DNA from: Chitinophagales bacterium
GTDB taxonomy: Bacteria; Bacteroidota; Bacteroidia; Chitinophagales; Chitinophagaceae
NCBI GenBank assembly: GCA_015655125.1
Contig: JAATFP010000043.1
Span: forward strand, 1 to 64,000
DNA: 64,000 nucleotides
Direction of reading: 5' to 3'
Shown here: positions 9,650 through 17,982 of the stretch, in pieces
Layout of the letters: every line of letters begins with the position of its first letter
Numbering within the stretch: position 1 is the first letter of the stretch
Notes under the pieces: model-generated
Told to the model about the DNA's origin: nothing
The model's database searches: none
What the model saw: only the letters and a program-made list of their open reading frames with translations
Translations under genes and position numbers: made by a program

Positions 9650-10219
9650 TTGGACCACGAGGATATTATTTTAAAGCTGAAGAATGGGGACGAAACTGTT
9701 TTCAGCAGGGTCGTGGAACTGTGGCAGGACATGGTATATAATACGGCGCTCGGTATTTTGCAAAATGAGGAAGATGCGGAGGATGTTACGCAGGAAGTGT
9801 TTGTAGAAGTGTTTGAATCTATCGCAGATTTTAGAGGTGATGCAAAGCTGAGTACCTGGCTGTATAAGATCACCATCCGTAAGTCGCTTGATCAGGAGCG
9901 AAAGAAACAGCGGCAGAAGCGTGGAGGGTTACTGAGTCGCATTTTTGACAGAAACGAAGCGGACGACCCGGTTTCATTTGATCATCCGGGAATAACATTG
10001 GATAATAAAGAGAATGCTGCCATTTTGTTTAAAGCCATCAAACGATTGCCTGAGAAGCAACGGCTCGCATTTATGTTGCACAAGCTGGAATCGCTCAGCA
10101 CGGAAGAAATTGCCGCAGTAATGGAAACGAGTGTAACAGCAGTTGATTCTTTACAGGCGCGGGCCAAAGCGAATCTTCGGAATATTCTTCAGGATTATTA
10201 TGAAGGTCATTTTAAATAA
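9650..10219 (+). CDS. RNA polymerase ECF sigma factor (sigma-70 family)
   Basis: The product has 189 residues with both ECF domains: region 2 (about 12-85: YNTALGILQNEEDAEDVTQEVFVEVFESI, then STWLYKITIRKSLD) and region 4 (about 120-180: IKRLPEKQRLAFMLHKLE, then STEEIAAVMETSVTAVDSLQARAK). The start is TTG; an in-frame TAA lies four codons upstream and the next residues DHEDII fit a normal N-terminus, so TTG looks real. It heads a four-gene run (9650-11469) with a small membrane protein six bases downstream. That partner is the natural candidate for an anti-sigma factor. The operon content (Spy/CpxP-like proteins) suggests envelope or metal stress. Confidence 0.93.
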   Translation: MDHEDIILKLKNGDETVFSRVVELWQDMVYNTALGILQNEEDAEDVTQEVFVEVFESIADFRGDAKLSTWLYKITIRKSLDQERKKQRQKRGGLLSRIFDRNEADDPVSFDHPGITLDNKENAAILFKAIKRLPEKQRLAFMLHKLESLSTEEIAAVMETSVTAVDSLQARAKANLRNILQDYYEGHFK

Positions 10220-10225
10220 AGAGAG

Positions 10226-10564
10226 ATGGATCATGCAAACAACAACAAAAAGATTGAAGCGGTAATAAACAGCTTCAACGGTGCGGAAAGGGCAACGCCT
10301 GCACCTTATTTACTCACACGTATCAATGCCCGGTTGGCAAAAGAAAAAAAATATAATTTCTGGTCGCGCATAAGCGCAGTCATCAGTAAGCCGTTGGTGG
10401 CCGGATCCGGCATAGCTGTTTTTATTGCGGTGAATTTTTGGATTGTAGCAACACTAACAAACACAACCTCTAAAACGGTTACTACCCAGTTGCCAACAGG
10501 CGCCAAATATGAATTTGCTATCAACGTGTCGAGCATTTATGATATAGAAAACCAGGAACCATAA
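10226..10564 (+). CDS. Single-pass membrane protein, putative anti-sigma factor
   Basis: This 112-residue protein has a charged N-terminal half (about 1-50), one membrane helix at about 58-77 (LVAGSGIAVFIAVNFWIVATL) and a short outer tail. I recognise no named domain. The N-in topology, small size and place six bases after an ECF sigma gene make an anti-sigma role plausible; this is inference from context. Its stop overlaps the next start by one base (TAATG), so translation is coupled. It has no obvious zinc-binding H-x3-C-x2-C motif, so it is not a classical ZAS-type anti-sigma factor. Confidence 0.75.
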   Translation: MDHANNNKKIEAVINSFNGAERATPAPYLLTRINARLAKEKKYNFWSRISAVISKPLVAGSGIAVFIAVNFWIVATLTNTTSKTVTTQLPTGAKYEFAINVSSIYDIENQEP

Positions 10565-11040
10565 TGAGCACACAACCACGGAACAAGATCCTTATTATCA
10601 TCATCGCAATATTGCTTGTGGCGAACATCATCTTGCTTTCCTTTTTATTTGCCGGCAAGCTTGAAAAAAGGCCGGAACGCAAGAGCCAGATGGGAGCTTA
10701 TCTTAAAAATGAGATCGGCTTTTCCGATCAACAGATGGTGCAGTTCGATTCTGTCAAGGCGCGACATCGGCGCCAGGTAAAAGTATTGTTCGATAGTATC
10801 AGGATAAAAAAAGATGCAGCTTTCAGAGCCATCGGAGCCAGCGCATTCAGCGACAGTACGATCGGGAACGCAGCTTCTTTTTCAGCAGAAAAACAGCAGG
10901 ATCTTGAATTGATGATGTTGCAACATCTGAAAGAAATCAGGATGATATGTACACCTCAACAACGCCAACAGTTTGACACCGGATTTTACAAAGTAATGAT
11001 GCGTAATAAAACCGATGATAAAGATAAGGATGACAAATAA
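10564..11040 (+). CDS. Membrane-anchored periplasmic Spy/CpxP-like (heavy-metal-sensor type) protein
   Basis: The product has 158 residues, with an N-terminal anchor at about 8-30 (KILIIIIAILLVANIILLSFLFAG) and a helical periplasmic domain. That domain carries FSDQQMVQFDSVKARHRRQVKVLFDSI and CTPQQRQQFDTGFYKVM, which resemble the paired LTxxQ-like helices of the Spy/CpxP/CnrX group. The C-terminus is lysine/aspartate-rich (NKTDDKDKDDK). It is third in the ECF operon. In related systems such proteins sense misfolded envelope proteins or metals and feed the anti-sigma factor. The exact signal is not known, and metal ligands are not obvious apart from scattered His/Met residues. Confidence 0.75.
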   Translation: MSTQPRNKILIIIIAILLVANIILLSFLFAGKLEKRPERKSQMGAYLKNEIGFSDQQMVQFDSVKARHRRQVKVLFDSIRIKKDAAFRAIGASAFSDSTIGNAASFSAEKQQDLELMMLQHLKEIRMICTPQQRQQFDTGFYKVMMRNKTDDKDKDDK

Positions 11041-11079
11041 ATCGAAACCAACTTTATATTTAACACTAAAAAACACACA

Positions 11080-11469
11080 ATGAAAAAGCAATTAGTATTA
11101 GGCGCGCTTGCAGTAGTCCTTTCAGCAGGATCTGTTTTTGCTCAGGACAAAATGAAAATGCCGTCGCCGGAGGAAAGAACAGCAGCCACGATCGAAAAAA
11201 TGGCTCCTTTGAATTTGAAAGCTGACCAGGCAGAGAAGGTAAAAGTAACCATTGCTGCGTATTACAACGACCAGCACAAGGCCCTCGAAGAAATGCGTGC
11301 GTCCGGAAATATGGATCGTGAAGCGATGAAAACGAAAGGCAAAGAATTAAGCGACAAACGCGATGCAGAACTGAAAATGATCCTTACCGAAGAGCAATAC
11401 AAAAAATGGCTGGAAGAAATTGAACCAACTACAAGGCCGCAAAGAGGGCCAAAACCAGGCGCTAATTAA
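11080..11469 (+). CDS. Secreted Spy-like/DUF4890-type periplasmic protein
   Basis: This 129-residue protein has a clear signal peptide (MKKQLVLGALAVVLSAGSVFAQ). The mature region is all-helical and rich in Met, Lys and Glu: TIEKMAPLNLKADQAEKVKVTIAAYYNDQHKALEEM, then DAELKMILTEEQYKKWLEE. The two helices ending in (L)xxxQ/LTEEQYKKW match the Spy/LTxxQ-like pattern. It is last in the ECF operon, 39 bases after the previous gene, and is followed by a strong terminator. A periplasmic chaperone or a target of the sigma factor is likely. The family name is tentative. Confidence 0.72.
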   Translation: MKKQLVLGALAVVLSAGSVFAQDKMKMPSPEERTAATIEKMAPLNLKADQAEKVKVTIAAYYNDQHKALEEMRASGNMDREAMKTKGKELSDKRDAELKMILTEEQYKKWLEEIEPTTRPQRGPKPGAN

Positions 11470-11482
11470 TCTGAACAGGATC

Positions 11483-11516
11483 AAAAAAAACGGCAATTCA
11501 CCATTGCCGTTTTTTT
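11483..11516 (+). terminator. Rho-independent terminator of the ECF/Spy operon
   Basis: A-tract, then stem CGGCAAT, loop TCACC, stem ATTGCCG, and seven T. It lies 14 bases after the stop of the Spy-like gene. Confidence 0.9.
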
Positions 11517-11520
11517 ATCA

Positions 11521-11607
11521 GGTCATTGCGAAGTACAAAGCAATCTCAAGGTTGTCATTGAAATTGTTTTCCCGCTGTTTGTGAACAGGCGCGGCTTGCA
11601 ATGACCG
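11521..11607. repeat. Dispersed repeat family B (copy 1)
   Basis: GGTCATTGCGAAGTACAAAGCAATC followed by an inverted end GCAATGACC. The same family recurs at 40811 and 52274. It lies between the terminator and the 3' end of the convergent DsbA-like gene. Confidence 0.8.
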
Positions 11608-11610
11608 GCA

Positions 11611-12258
11611 TCATATATTTTTCAGAACTTTATCAACTCTTTCCTTCAATGTGTCGTAGTCTGTAAAGCCGCGCGCGACCATCGTAAATTTCAATTCATC
11701 TGTTTGAATGAAAACAGCAGGATAACCATCTACCTGTAATTGCTTCATCAGAGAAAACTCGTAGTATGCCATTTCTTTGTAGGTTTCGCTGCCGAGCCTG
11801 CTGTAAAACACCTCTTCCTGGATACTGTATTTTTCCAGCAGGTGCCTGTAGGCTTCATCATCTGTGAGGTCCCGGCCTTCATAGTTCAGGGCATACTGAA
11901 GGTCGGCAGCAAATTCTACGGCCCGTTCGGGATAAAACTCCTTGAAGATACACATTGCAATTGCCGGCTTTTCAGAATTGGGATACCAGTCACTCTCTTC
12001 CGGGTTGCGGATATGCCAGAGGTAATCTTCCCCGAATCTGATCCCGGTGGTTTCTTCCACGTGTTTGTAAGCCTTTAGAATGTAGCCCGCGGAAATTTTT
12101 ATCGGGGTCGGAACTTCCGGAAGAATCATTCCGCCGCTGAGTACATCGCTGTTGAGCCGGTCGGCATAGTCGTCGGTAAACTTTTTAATCAGGGGGCTGA
12201 AACCATAACACCATCCGCACCAGGCATCATAACAATAAATGAGAAGTGGCTTTTGCAT
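11611..12258 (-). CDS. DsbA-family thioredoxin-fold protein (cytoplasmic)
   Basis: This 215-residue protein has a thioredoxin-type active site near the N-terminus, Cys14-Gly-Trp-Cys17 in YDAWCGWCYGF, and a cis-proline loop VDGYPAVFI at about 175-183. The helical insert between them is typical of the DsbA/FrnE/2-hydroxychromene-isomerase fold. There is no signal peptide, so it should act in the cytoplasm as an oxidoreductase or a glutathione-dependent enzyme, not in periplasmic disulfide formation. A perfect TAATTTTG box ends four bases before the ATG, predicting an almost leaderless mRNA. The substrate is unknown. Confidence 0.88.
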   Translation of the reverse strand: MQKPLLIYCYDAWCGWCYGFSPLIKKFTDDYADRLNSDVLSGGMILPEVPTPIKISAGYILKAYKHVEETTGIRFGEDYLWHIRNPEESDWYPNSEKPAIAMCIFKEFYPERAVEFAADLQYALNYEGRDLTDDEAYRHLLEKYSIQEEVFYSRLGSETYKEMAYYEFSLMKQLQVDGYPAVFIQTDELKFTMVARGFTDYDTLKERVDKVLKNI

Positions 12259-12262
12259 ACTG

Positions 12263-12270
12263 CAAAATTA
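12263..12270 (-). promoter_or_regulatory. TAnnTTTG -7 promoter box of the DsbA-like gene
   Basis: On the minus strand this reads TAATTTTG, four bases (CAGT) before the ATG at 12258. A TTTG at 12298-12295, 24 bases further up, may be the -33 element. TAnnTTTG is the known Bacteroidota primary sigma box. Confidence 0.65.
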
Positions 12271-12465
12271 AGTGAATGGTGGATAGCCAATAGTCAAATC
12301 TTCAGAAGTCATGTGGCCGACTTCAATTTTGTATGGTAAGATGTATCTTCTTGGTTAAAAATTTCTTCGTCTTATGTAAGTGTGCCTTGCTACTTTACAG
12401 AGCGAAAGCTTTCGGAGGGGAATTAACGACTCATTTATGGAGCGTTCAGCTGCTGACCAACCGAA

Positions 12466-12499
12466 ATAAAAAAGCGGCACAGAAATCTGTTACCGCTTG
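12466..12499 (-). terminator. Rho-independent terminator of the small secreted protein gene
   Basis: The minus strand reads AAGCGGTAACAGATTTCTGTGCCGCTTTTTTA, a long hairpin followed by a T run. It lies just beyond the stop of the gene at 12521-12901. Confidence 0.85.
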
Positions 12500-12520
12500 A
12501 ATAAGAAATTTACCTGGAAA

Positions 12521-12901
12521 TTAAGGGCACCATGAATATCCGGATGAAAGTAATCCGCTTCCAACAGTGATCGTTCCATTATTGGTAGACACTGTTACCG
12601 GATATTTCAACCGCCAGCCGGAATGATATTCAACCACAGGTGTGGTGTAACTATAAATCAGATCGAGCGTACCACAGCCGCCGGTAGAATTACTTGCCTG
12701 TACATCCAGAACGGTACCACTGGCATTTATGTAAAAAATTACTGCATGGGTAAGGCCACTACCCACTTTGCCATAATAACCGGTTACTTGCTTTGGGATG
12801 GCCGCCGGTTTGATTACAGTTTCTTTTGAAGGAGGCGCGATAAACGCTGATGCGAGGAGCGTGACGGCAATAGCCGACAACAGGATGATTTTTTTCATCA
12901 T
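12521..12901 (-). CDS. Small secreted protein of unknown function
   Basis: The product has 126 residues with a signal peptide (MMKKIILLSAIAVTLLASAFIAPP; translation may start at either Met). The mature part is beta-rich (VTGYYGKVGSGLTHAVIFYINASG, YPVTVSTNNGTITVGSGLL) with one Cys in STGGCGTLD and one near the end in YSWCP, possibly a disulfide. I do not recognise the family. It is a single gene with its own terminator. The codon usage looks like its neighbours. A small extracellular or periplasmic adhesin-like domain is possible, but no role can be assigned. Confidence 0.75.
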   Translation of the reverse strand: MMKKIILLSAIAVTLLASAFIAPPSKETVIKPAAIPKQVTGYYGKVGSGLTHAVIFYINASGTVLDVQASNSTGGCGTLDLIYSYTTPVVEYHSGWRLKYPVTVSTNNGTITVGSGLLSSGYSWCP

Positions 12902-13123
12902 GATTTTAGTTTAAATGGGTGAAGAATTATAACAGCACATCGTATGCTGCTACTTGCTGCATTAAGATAGTATATAAATGGAAACGGCAGTAATCCGTTT
13001 TATAAATGAAACTTTTTAATTGTAAGTGTGCCTGCCATTATGCATGGCGATAGATATAGAAAGCACTGGCCCAATAATACTCTGGCGCACGTCTAGGTCA
13101 CACGATCCGTTAAATCTGCGATT

Positions 13124-13795
13124 CTACTTGCGGGTGTATTTTATCTCCATTATCTTCATCTCTTTTCCATCAGGCCCGCTGCAATACATTGCCATTAGTT
13201 GCGTATGGCTATCGATGCTTTGATAAGTCTGGCGGATAGGTTTTGTAGAACCGTCACCCATTTCCGGGTCCACCATATTGCCTTTGAAATTGATGGTTTT
13301 CGTAGCGTCGTCCCATGTGCCTTCCATCACCATCATACCGGTACCCATATTGTCGATCCAGGTGTTGATGAAGGTCTTGCGGGCATTGTCGTACGCGATC
13401 GTGGAAATTCCTTCAAACGGCATTCCCATCATATTGCCGGTATTGGTACTTACCTGGTAGCGGCCACCGAGGATCATCTTATTTATGGTGGTGATCTTTG
13501 TGGATTGTGGCGGTTTGCCGGGTTCCCACATGGTCATGTCGCCGGTCCAGGTGCCGTTTTCGCCGGCGAGCATTTTGTGAACTTCACCGGGTGTAGAATA
13601 GGCTTGCCAGTTTTTCATTTTTGTAGCAGAATCCAGTACGGCGCGGGGTGCGGGTTCTTTTTTATCTGCAGCAGTTGTTGAAGTGGCGATACTTGTGTCG
13701 CCTGGCGTGGCTGTAGCGTCTTTTTTTGTATCGTTGTTGTTGCAACTGATCGCCGCAACCGATAACATGCAAATGGCAATGATCGAATGTTTCAT
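13124..13795 (-). CDS. DUF1579 family lipoprotein
   Basis: This 223-residue protein has a lipoprotein signal peptide (MKHSIIAICMLSVAAISC; lipobox Cys18). About 45 residues of low-complexity Thr/Ala/Asp linker follow, then a DUF1579-like domain (about 75-223: EVHKMLAGENGTWTGDMTMW, GGRYQVSTNTGNMMGMPFEG, STIAYDNARKTFINTWIDNMGTGMMV). DUF1579 proteins are beta-barrel, possibly ligand-binding, and of unknown function. It is probably anchored facing the periplasm or outer membrane. It stands alone between a small secreted protein gene and polA. The family call rests on the GGRY and FINTWIDN-type motifs. Confidence 0.83.
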   Translation of the reverse strand: MKHSIIAICMLSVAAISCNNNDTKKDATATPGDTSIATSTTAADKKEPAPRAVLDSATKMKNWQAYSTPGEVHKMLAGENGTWTGDMTMWEPGKPPQSTKITTINKMILGGRYQVSTNTGNMMGMPFEGISTIAYDNARKTFINTWIDNMGTGMMVMEGTWDDATKTINFKGNMVDPEMGDGSTKPIRQTYQSIDSHTQLMAMYCSGPDGKEMKIMEIKYTRK

Positions 13796-13829
13796 AATGA
13801 TAATTATTTAAAATTATGAGATAATGCGA

Positions 13830-13860
13830 ATCTATGATCATAGATCATACATCATATATC
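13830..13860. repeat. GATC-rich repeat family C (copy 1)
   Basis: TCTATGATCATAGATCATACATCAT lies in the spacer after polA. TCTATGATCATAGA is a perfect palindrome. Related words occur at 16732-16760 and 17193-17247. Confidence 0.7.
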
Positions 13861-16715
13861 TAATGTGCTTGCAGCCAGTTGTCGCCTGATCCCAGTTCTG
13901 CATCTGCAGGAACGCCGTTGGGTAAAGCTAATGCGCTTTGCATACAATTCAAAATGATCGGTTTTACTTTTTCAAGTTCTGTTTTCAATACATCAAATAC
14001 CAATTCGTCGTGTACCTGCAGCAGCATCTTGCTTTTGAAACCGTTGTCTTTGAAAGCTGTATCTATCTTTATCATGGCAAGTTTCACCATATCGGCGGCC
14101 GTTCCCTGTATGGGTGAATTGATCGCATTTCGCTCCGCAAAACCTCGTACGGTAAAGTTGGCGCTGTTGATATCTTTGAGCCAGCGCTTTCTTCCCATTA
14201 ATGTTTCCACATAGCCATTTTCTTTACAGAAATTGATTGTATCATCCATATACTTCTGGATGTTGGGAAACTGTTTTTTGTAATTGTCGATGATCTCTTT
14301 TGCTTCGCTTCGCGAGATAGCAAGATTTTCTGCGAGGCCAAAAGCGCCCTGTCCGTAAATGATCCCGAAGTTGACACTCTTTGCTTTGTAGCGCATTTCC
14401 TTCGTTACTTCGTTTTCAGGTACATTAAAAACTTTTGCGGCCGTTGCTGTATGAATGTCTTTGCCTGTTCTGAAAGCTTCACACATATTTTCATCCGCGC
14501 TGATGGCCGCCACAATCCGCAGTTCTATCTGCGAATAATCCGCCGAAACCAACACATGATCTGCATCGCGCGGGATAAATGCTTTGCGGATCTCTTTTCC
14601 TTTTTCCGTCCGGATGGGAATGTTCTGAAGATTCGGGTTGTTGCTGCTCAACCTCCCTGTAACTGCCACGGCTTGTGCGTAGCTGGTATGAACGCGGCCG
14701 GTTTTAGGATGTATCAACAAGGGCAATGCATCAACATAAGTGGATTTCAATTTTGTAAGCTCGCGGAACGTGAGGATCTCGTCGCAGATATTGTGCTGAT
14801 TGGCCAGCTTTAACAACACATCTTCGCCGGTTGCATATTGCCCGGTCTTTGTTTTTTTAGCTTTCGGATCAAGCTTTAGTTTGTCAAATAAAACTTCGCC
14901 TAATTGCTTTGGCGAAGCCAGGTTGAATTTAACGCCTGCTTGTTCGTATACCAATTCTTCCGCTTTCTTTGCATCCGCTTCCAGCTCTTTAGAATAGGCA
15001 TTCAAAAAATCCACATCCACGCGGATGCCCTCAAACTCCATATTGGTAAGCACTTTTACGAGTGGGTTCTCTACTTCGTAAAATACTTTCTCCACTTCCC
15101 TTGTTTTTAATTCCGGGAGAAAGCTATTTCTTAACTGTAGCGTAATGTCGGCATCTTCTACTGCATATTCCTTTGCTTTCTCAATTTCCACATCCCGCAT
15201 GTTGCCTTGTGTTTTCCCTTTTTTGCCGATGAGTTCTTCTATGTGGATGGGTTCGTAGCCAAGATATTTTGCACTCAGTATGTCCATGCTGCTTTTGCCA
15301 TCGGGTTCGATTACGTAATGTGCCAGCATTGTATCGAAGATGGTTCCTTCCAGTTCAACACCGTACCATTTAAGCACGAGCATATCGTATTTCAGATTTT
15401 GCCCGATCCACAATTTTGTATCATCTGTAAAAAGAATGGAAAACAATTGCAGGATCTCAATTGTCCGCTGCCTGTCGGCCGGACATGGAACATAGTAGCC
15501 GGCGCCGGTTTTTACTGCAAAACTCAGCCCAACCAGTTCTGCAAGGTTAGCATCGATGCTGGTGGTTTCCGTATCAAAGCTGATCTCGGTTTCCGCTGAA
15601 AGTATTTTGATCAGATCTGCGATCTTTTCATCTGTATCTACCAGGTGATAATCGTGCGGTGTGTTGTGAATGTTCTTATCAGCCACTGCCGGAACATAAT
15701 CTTCGGTTTTATCCTGCAAACCTGTCGCCGGAACCTTTGTAACCACTGCGTTTCCAAACAGATCCATTTGCCCGCCGGAAGTTTGCTTATTGCTGGTTGG
15801 TTGTTGCGTGTTGCCAACTGCCTGCTGTTCATTAATCTCGCCGAATACGCGTTTGGCCATCGTTTTAAATTCCAGCTGGTCGAAGATTTCGGTAAGGACC
15901 TCTTTTTTTATTTCTTTCAATCTAAAATCTTCCGCATGAAACTCCACAGGAACATCAAGGATAATCGTGGCGAGTTTTTTACTCATAATCGCGTCTTCTT
16001 TGCCGCTACGGATCTTCTCTCCAAGCGAACCCTTGATATTATCGGCATTTTCGAGAATGTTTTCCAGTGTGCCATATTCTTTGAGTAGTTTAGCCGCCGT
16101 TTTTTCTCCCACACCTTTGATGCCGGGAATATTGTCCACGGCATCGCCCATCAGCCCGAGAATGTCGATCACCTGGTTCACATTTTCAATGTCCCATTTG
16201 GCACACACTTCCTTTGGTCCCATGATCTCCACTGTTCCACCCTGGTAACCGGGTTTATAAATGTTGATGTGTTCGGAAACGAGCTGGCCGTAATCTTTAT
16301 CGGGTGTTACCATGTAAACGGTGTAACCTTCTTTTTCGGCCTGTTTGGCCAGGGCTCCGATCACATCGTCGGCTTCATAGCCATCTTTTTCAATGCAGGG
16401 AATATTGAAACCGGTGATGATCTTTTTGATGTCGGGAATCGCAGACATGATATCTTCCGGCGCTTCCTGCCGGTTGGCTTTGTAATCTGCAAAATCGGTG
16501 TGTCTTTCTGTAGGTGCATGTGTATCAAAACAAACCGCAATATGTGTCGGTTTTTGATTGTTGATCAGTTCGATCAACGTGTTGGTGAACCCAAACTGTG
16601 CGTTGGTATTTCGCCCTTTGCTTGTAATACGCGGACTGCGAACGAGTGCATAATAAGCGCGAAAAACAAGCGCCATGGCGTCTAATAGAAATAGTTTCTT
16701 TTCTTCTTGTTGCAT
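13860..16715 (-). CDS. polA: DNA polymerase I
   Basis: The track start is a TTG; the ATG six codons later (MQQEEKKLFLLDAMALVFRAYYAL) is the better start and gives 951 residues. About 1-290 is the 5'-nuclease domain (GYEADDVIGALA, GLMGDAVDNIPGIKGVGEKTA). About 350-530 is the 3'-5' exonuclease with intact SFDTETTS (about 377), GQNLKYD and a later DAD motif, so proofreading should work. The rest is the family A polymerase: DYSQIELR (about 725), RYKAKSVNFGIIYGQ, VHDELVFD (about 901). A short low-complexity linker (QQPTSNKQTSGGQ) joins the first two domains. It repairs DNA and removes primers. Confidence 0.98.
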   Translation of the reverse strand: MQQEEKKLFLLDAMALVFRAYYALVRSPRITSKGRNTNAQFGFTNTLIELINNQKPTHIAVCFDTHAPTERHTDFADYKANRQEAPEDIMSAIPDIKKIITGFNIPCIEKDGYEADDVIGALAKQAEKEGYTVYMVTPDKDYGQLVSEHINIYKPGYQGGTVEIMGPKEVCAKWDIENVNQVIDILGLMGDAVDNIPGIKGVGEKTAAKLLKEYGTLENILENADNIKGSLGEKIRSGKEDAIMSKKLATIILDVPVEFHAEDFRLKEIKKEVLTEIFDQLEFKTMAKRVFGEINEQQAVGNTQQPTSNKQTSGGQMDLFGNAVVTKVPATGLQDKTEDYVPAVADKNIHNTPHDYHLVDTDEKIADLIKILSAETEISFDTETTSIDANLAELVGLSFAVKTGAGYYVPCPADRQRTIEILQLFSILFTDDTKLWIGQNLKYDMLVLKWYGVELEGTIFDTMLAHYVIEPDGKSSMDILSAKYLGYEPIHIEELIGKKGKTQGNMRDVEIEKAKEYAVEDADITLQLRNSFLPELKTREVEKVFYEVENPLVKVLTNMEFEGIRVDVDFLNAYSKELEADAKKAEELVYEQAGVKFNLASPKQLGEVLFDKLKLDPKAKKTKTGQYATGEDVLLKLANQHNICDEILTFRELTKLKSTYVDALPLLIHPKTGRVHTSYAQAVAVTGRLSSNNPNLQNIPIRTEKGKEIRKAFIPRDADHVLVSADYSQIELRIVAAISADENMCEAFRTGKDIHTATAAKVFNVPENEVTKEMRYKAKSVNFGIIYGQGAFGLAENLAISRSEAKEIIDNYKKQFPNIQKYMDDTINFCKENGYVETLMGRKRWLKDINSANFTVRGFAERNAINSPIQGTAADMVKLAMIKIDTAFKDNGFKSKMLLQVHDELVFDVLKTELEKVKPIILNCMQSALALPNGVPADAELGSGDNWLQAH

Positions 16716-16721
16716 AGCTGA

Positions 16722-16729
16722 CAAAGGTA
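16722..16729 (-). promoter_or_regulatory. TAnnTTTG -7 promoter box of polA
   Basis: The minus strand reads TACCTTTG six bases before the ATG of polA at 16715. No clear TTTG lies about 20 bases further up; that stretch is the GATC-rich repeat. Confidence 0.55.
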
Positions 16730-16731
16730 AC

Positions 16732-16760
16732 AAATCTATGATCTATGATCTATGATCTGG
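16732..16760. repeat. GATC-rich repeat family C (copy 2), three ATCTATG units
   Basis: Three tandem ATCTATG units at 16734-16754 lie directly upstream of the polA promoter box. Confidence 0.75.
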
Positions 16761-16832
16761 GGAAATCACATTTTTTTAGGATCTTTTTCCCTTGGCTAAG
16801 ATGGATATTAAGAATAATTTTTCAGAAAAAAT

Positions 16833-17192
16833 ATGACAAGGACTGAACTACAAAAACGGACGAAAAAATTTCATATAGAAGTAATACAGTTTTGTGCGGA
16901 TTTGCCAAGAACGCCAGTTGGGTTTGAAATCGCCAAACAATTAATAAGATCAGCAGGATCTGTCGGAGCAAATTATCGGGCTGCCGGTGGGGCGAAATCA
17001 ACAGCTGATTTTATCAATAAAATTCAGATAATTATCGAAGAAGCAGATGAAAGTTTGTATTGGTTGGAAATAATTTTAGAAAGTAAATTAAAAGTTTCGG
17101 ATGCTGCAATACTTCTAATAAAAGAAGCAAATGAACTTACAGCGATTTTTACCGCATCTAACAAAACTGTTAAGGCGAGCCATAAAAAATAA
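16833..17192 (+). CDS. Four-helix-bundle protein (S23 / 23S rRNA intervening-sequence protein family)
   Basis: This 119-residue all-helical protein has the family hallmarks: a first helix (TKKFHIEVIQFCADLPRT), GFEIAKQLIRSAGSVGANYRAA in the middle, then ADFINKIQIIIEEADESLYWLEIIL. Members were first found inside rRNA intervening sequences. Here it is a free chromosomal gene with no rRNA nearby, as is common in Bacteroidota. The function is unknown; the fold forms pentamers in known structures. It is transcribed away from polA and ends next to a GATC-rich hairpin repeat. Its base composition is more AT-rich than the neighbours, which fits a mobile, frequently transferred gene. Confidence 0.9.
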   Translation: MTRTELQKRTKKFHIEVIQFCADLPRTPVGFEIAKQLIRSAGSVGANYRAAGGAKSTADFINKIQIIIEEADESLYWLEIILESKLKVSDAAILLIKEANELTAIFTASNKTVKASHKK

Positions 17193-17247
17193 TGATCTAT
17201 GATCGCCTTGCGGTCATAGATCATAGATCATACATCATAGATCAAAG
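17193..17247. repeat. GATC-rich repeat family C (copy 3), inverted
   Basis: TGATCTATGA and TCATAGATCA form a perfect 10-bp stem at 17193-17223, followed by more CATAGATCAT words. It sits exactly between two convergent genes and may end transcription from both sides. Confidence 0.75.
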
Positions 17248-17250
17248 ATT

Positions 17251-17982
17251 TCAGAATCTGGTTTCCAGATACAACGGCAACATCGCCCTCCATGTCGGCC
17301 AGTCGTGTTTCCACTCATGTCCCCAAACATCCAGCTCATGATGAATTCCTTTTTCATGCAGCACACCCGAAAAATTGCGCGAAGCCTGCGGATCTTCGTA
17401 ATCGCCGCTGCCGGTGAGAATGTGGATGTGGCGACTCTTGCGGATATGATCCAGGTTCCATTGATCGTGAAGATTTGGTATATAATGGCAAGGCGAATTA
17501 AAATATACCTGGTCGTCGTAAAACCCTTTCGTGTATTCGGTAAGGTCGTAAACGCCACTCATGGCTATCACACCGTCGATAAGATCGGGGCGTTTTAAAA
17601 AAAGATTCATGCTGTGCAACGCGCCAAACGACGCGCCGCACGTGATGATGGGCGTTTCGTTGGAAGTGTTTGTTTTGATAAAAGGGACCACTTCATTGAA
17701 AATATAATCGTTGAACTGGTTGTGGCGGATGGCTTTGTGCTCGCCTGCCATTTCCTTATTCAGCCAGCTTTCGTTGTTGATGCTGTTTACAGAAAATATC
17801 CTCACCTTTCCGCTGTTGATGTACGGTGCCAGCGTTTCCATTAACTGGAACCTTTCATATTCAAGGTAATCGGCGGCTGCGGTGGGTACCAGTAATAATG
17901 CAAATCCATAATCGCCGTAGGCGGCAATAGGCATTTCTTTTTGCAAAGCAGGACTGAACCAGCTGAATAATTCTCTTTTCAT
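17251..17982 (-). CDS. Alpha/beta hydrolase, esterase D-like family
   Basis: This 243-residue protein has the nucleophile elbow GASFG (Ser118) in ITCGASFGALHSMNLFLKRP. It has a likely acid in HILTGSGDYEDP and a likely catalytic His in VWGHEWKHDWPTW near the C-terminus. The layout fits the PF00756 esterase family (esterase D, enterobactin esterase, mycolyltransferase type). There is no signal peptide, so it is cytoplasmic. It is monocistronic. The substrate cannot be read; related Bacteroidota proteins are annotated only as esterases. Confidence 0.87.
   Translation of the reverse strand: MKRELFSWFSPALQKEMPIAAYGDYGFALLLVPTAAADYLEYERFQLMETLAPYINSGKVRIFSVNSINNESWLNKEMAGEHKAIRHNQFNDYIFNEVVPFIKTNTSNETPIITCGASFGALHSMNLFLKRPDLIDGVIAMSGVYDLTEYTKGFYDDQVYFNSPCHYIPNLHDQWNLDHIRKSRHIHILTGSGDYEDPQASRNFSGVLHEKGIHHELDVWGHEWKHDWPTWRAMLPLYLETRF

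Noticed and set aside
11611-12258. Periplasmic DsbA
   Set aside because: The protein has no signal peptide; the CxxC begins at residue 14 in the cytoplasmic form.
16833-17192. rRNA intervening sequence
   Set aside because: The four-helix-bundle gene is of the family found in rRNA, but no rRNA sequence flanks it.
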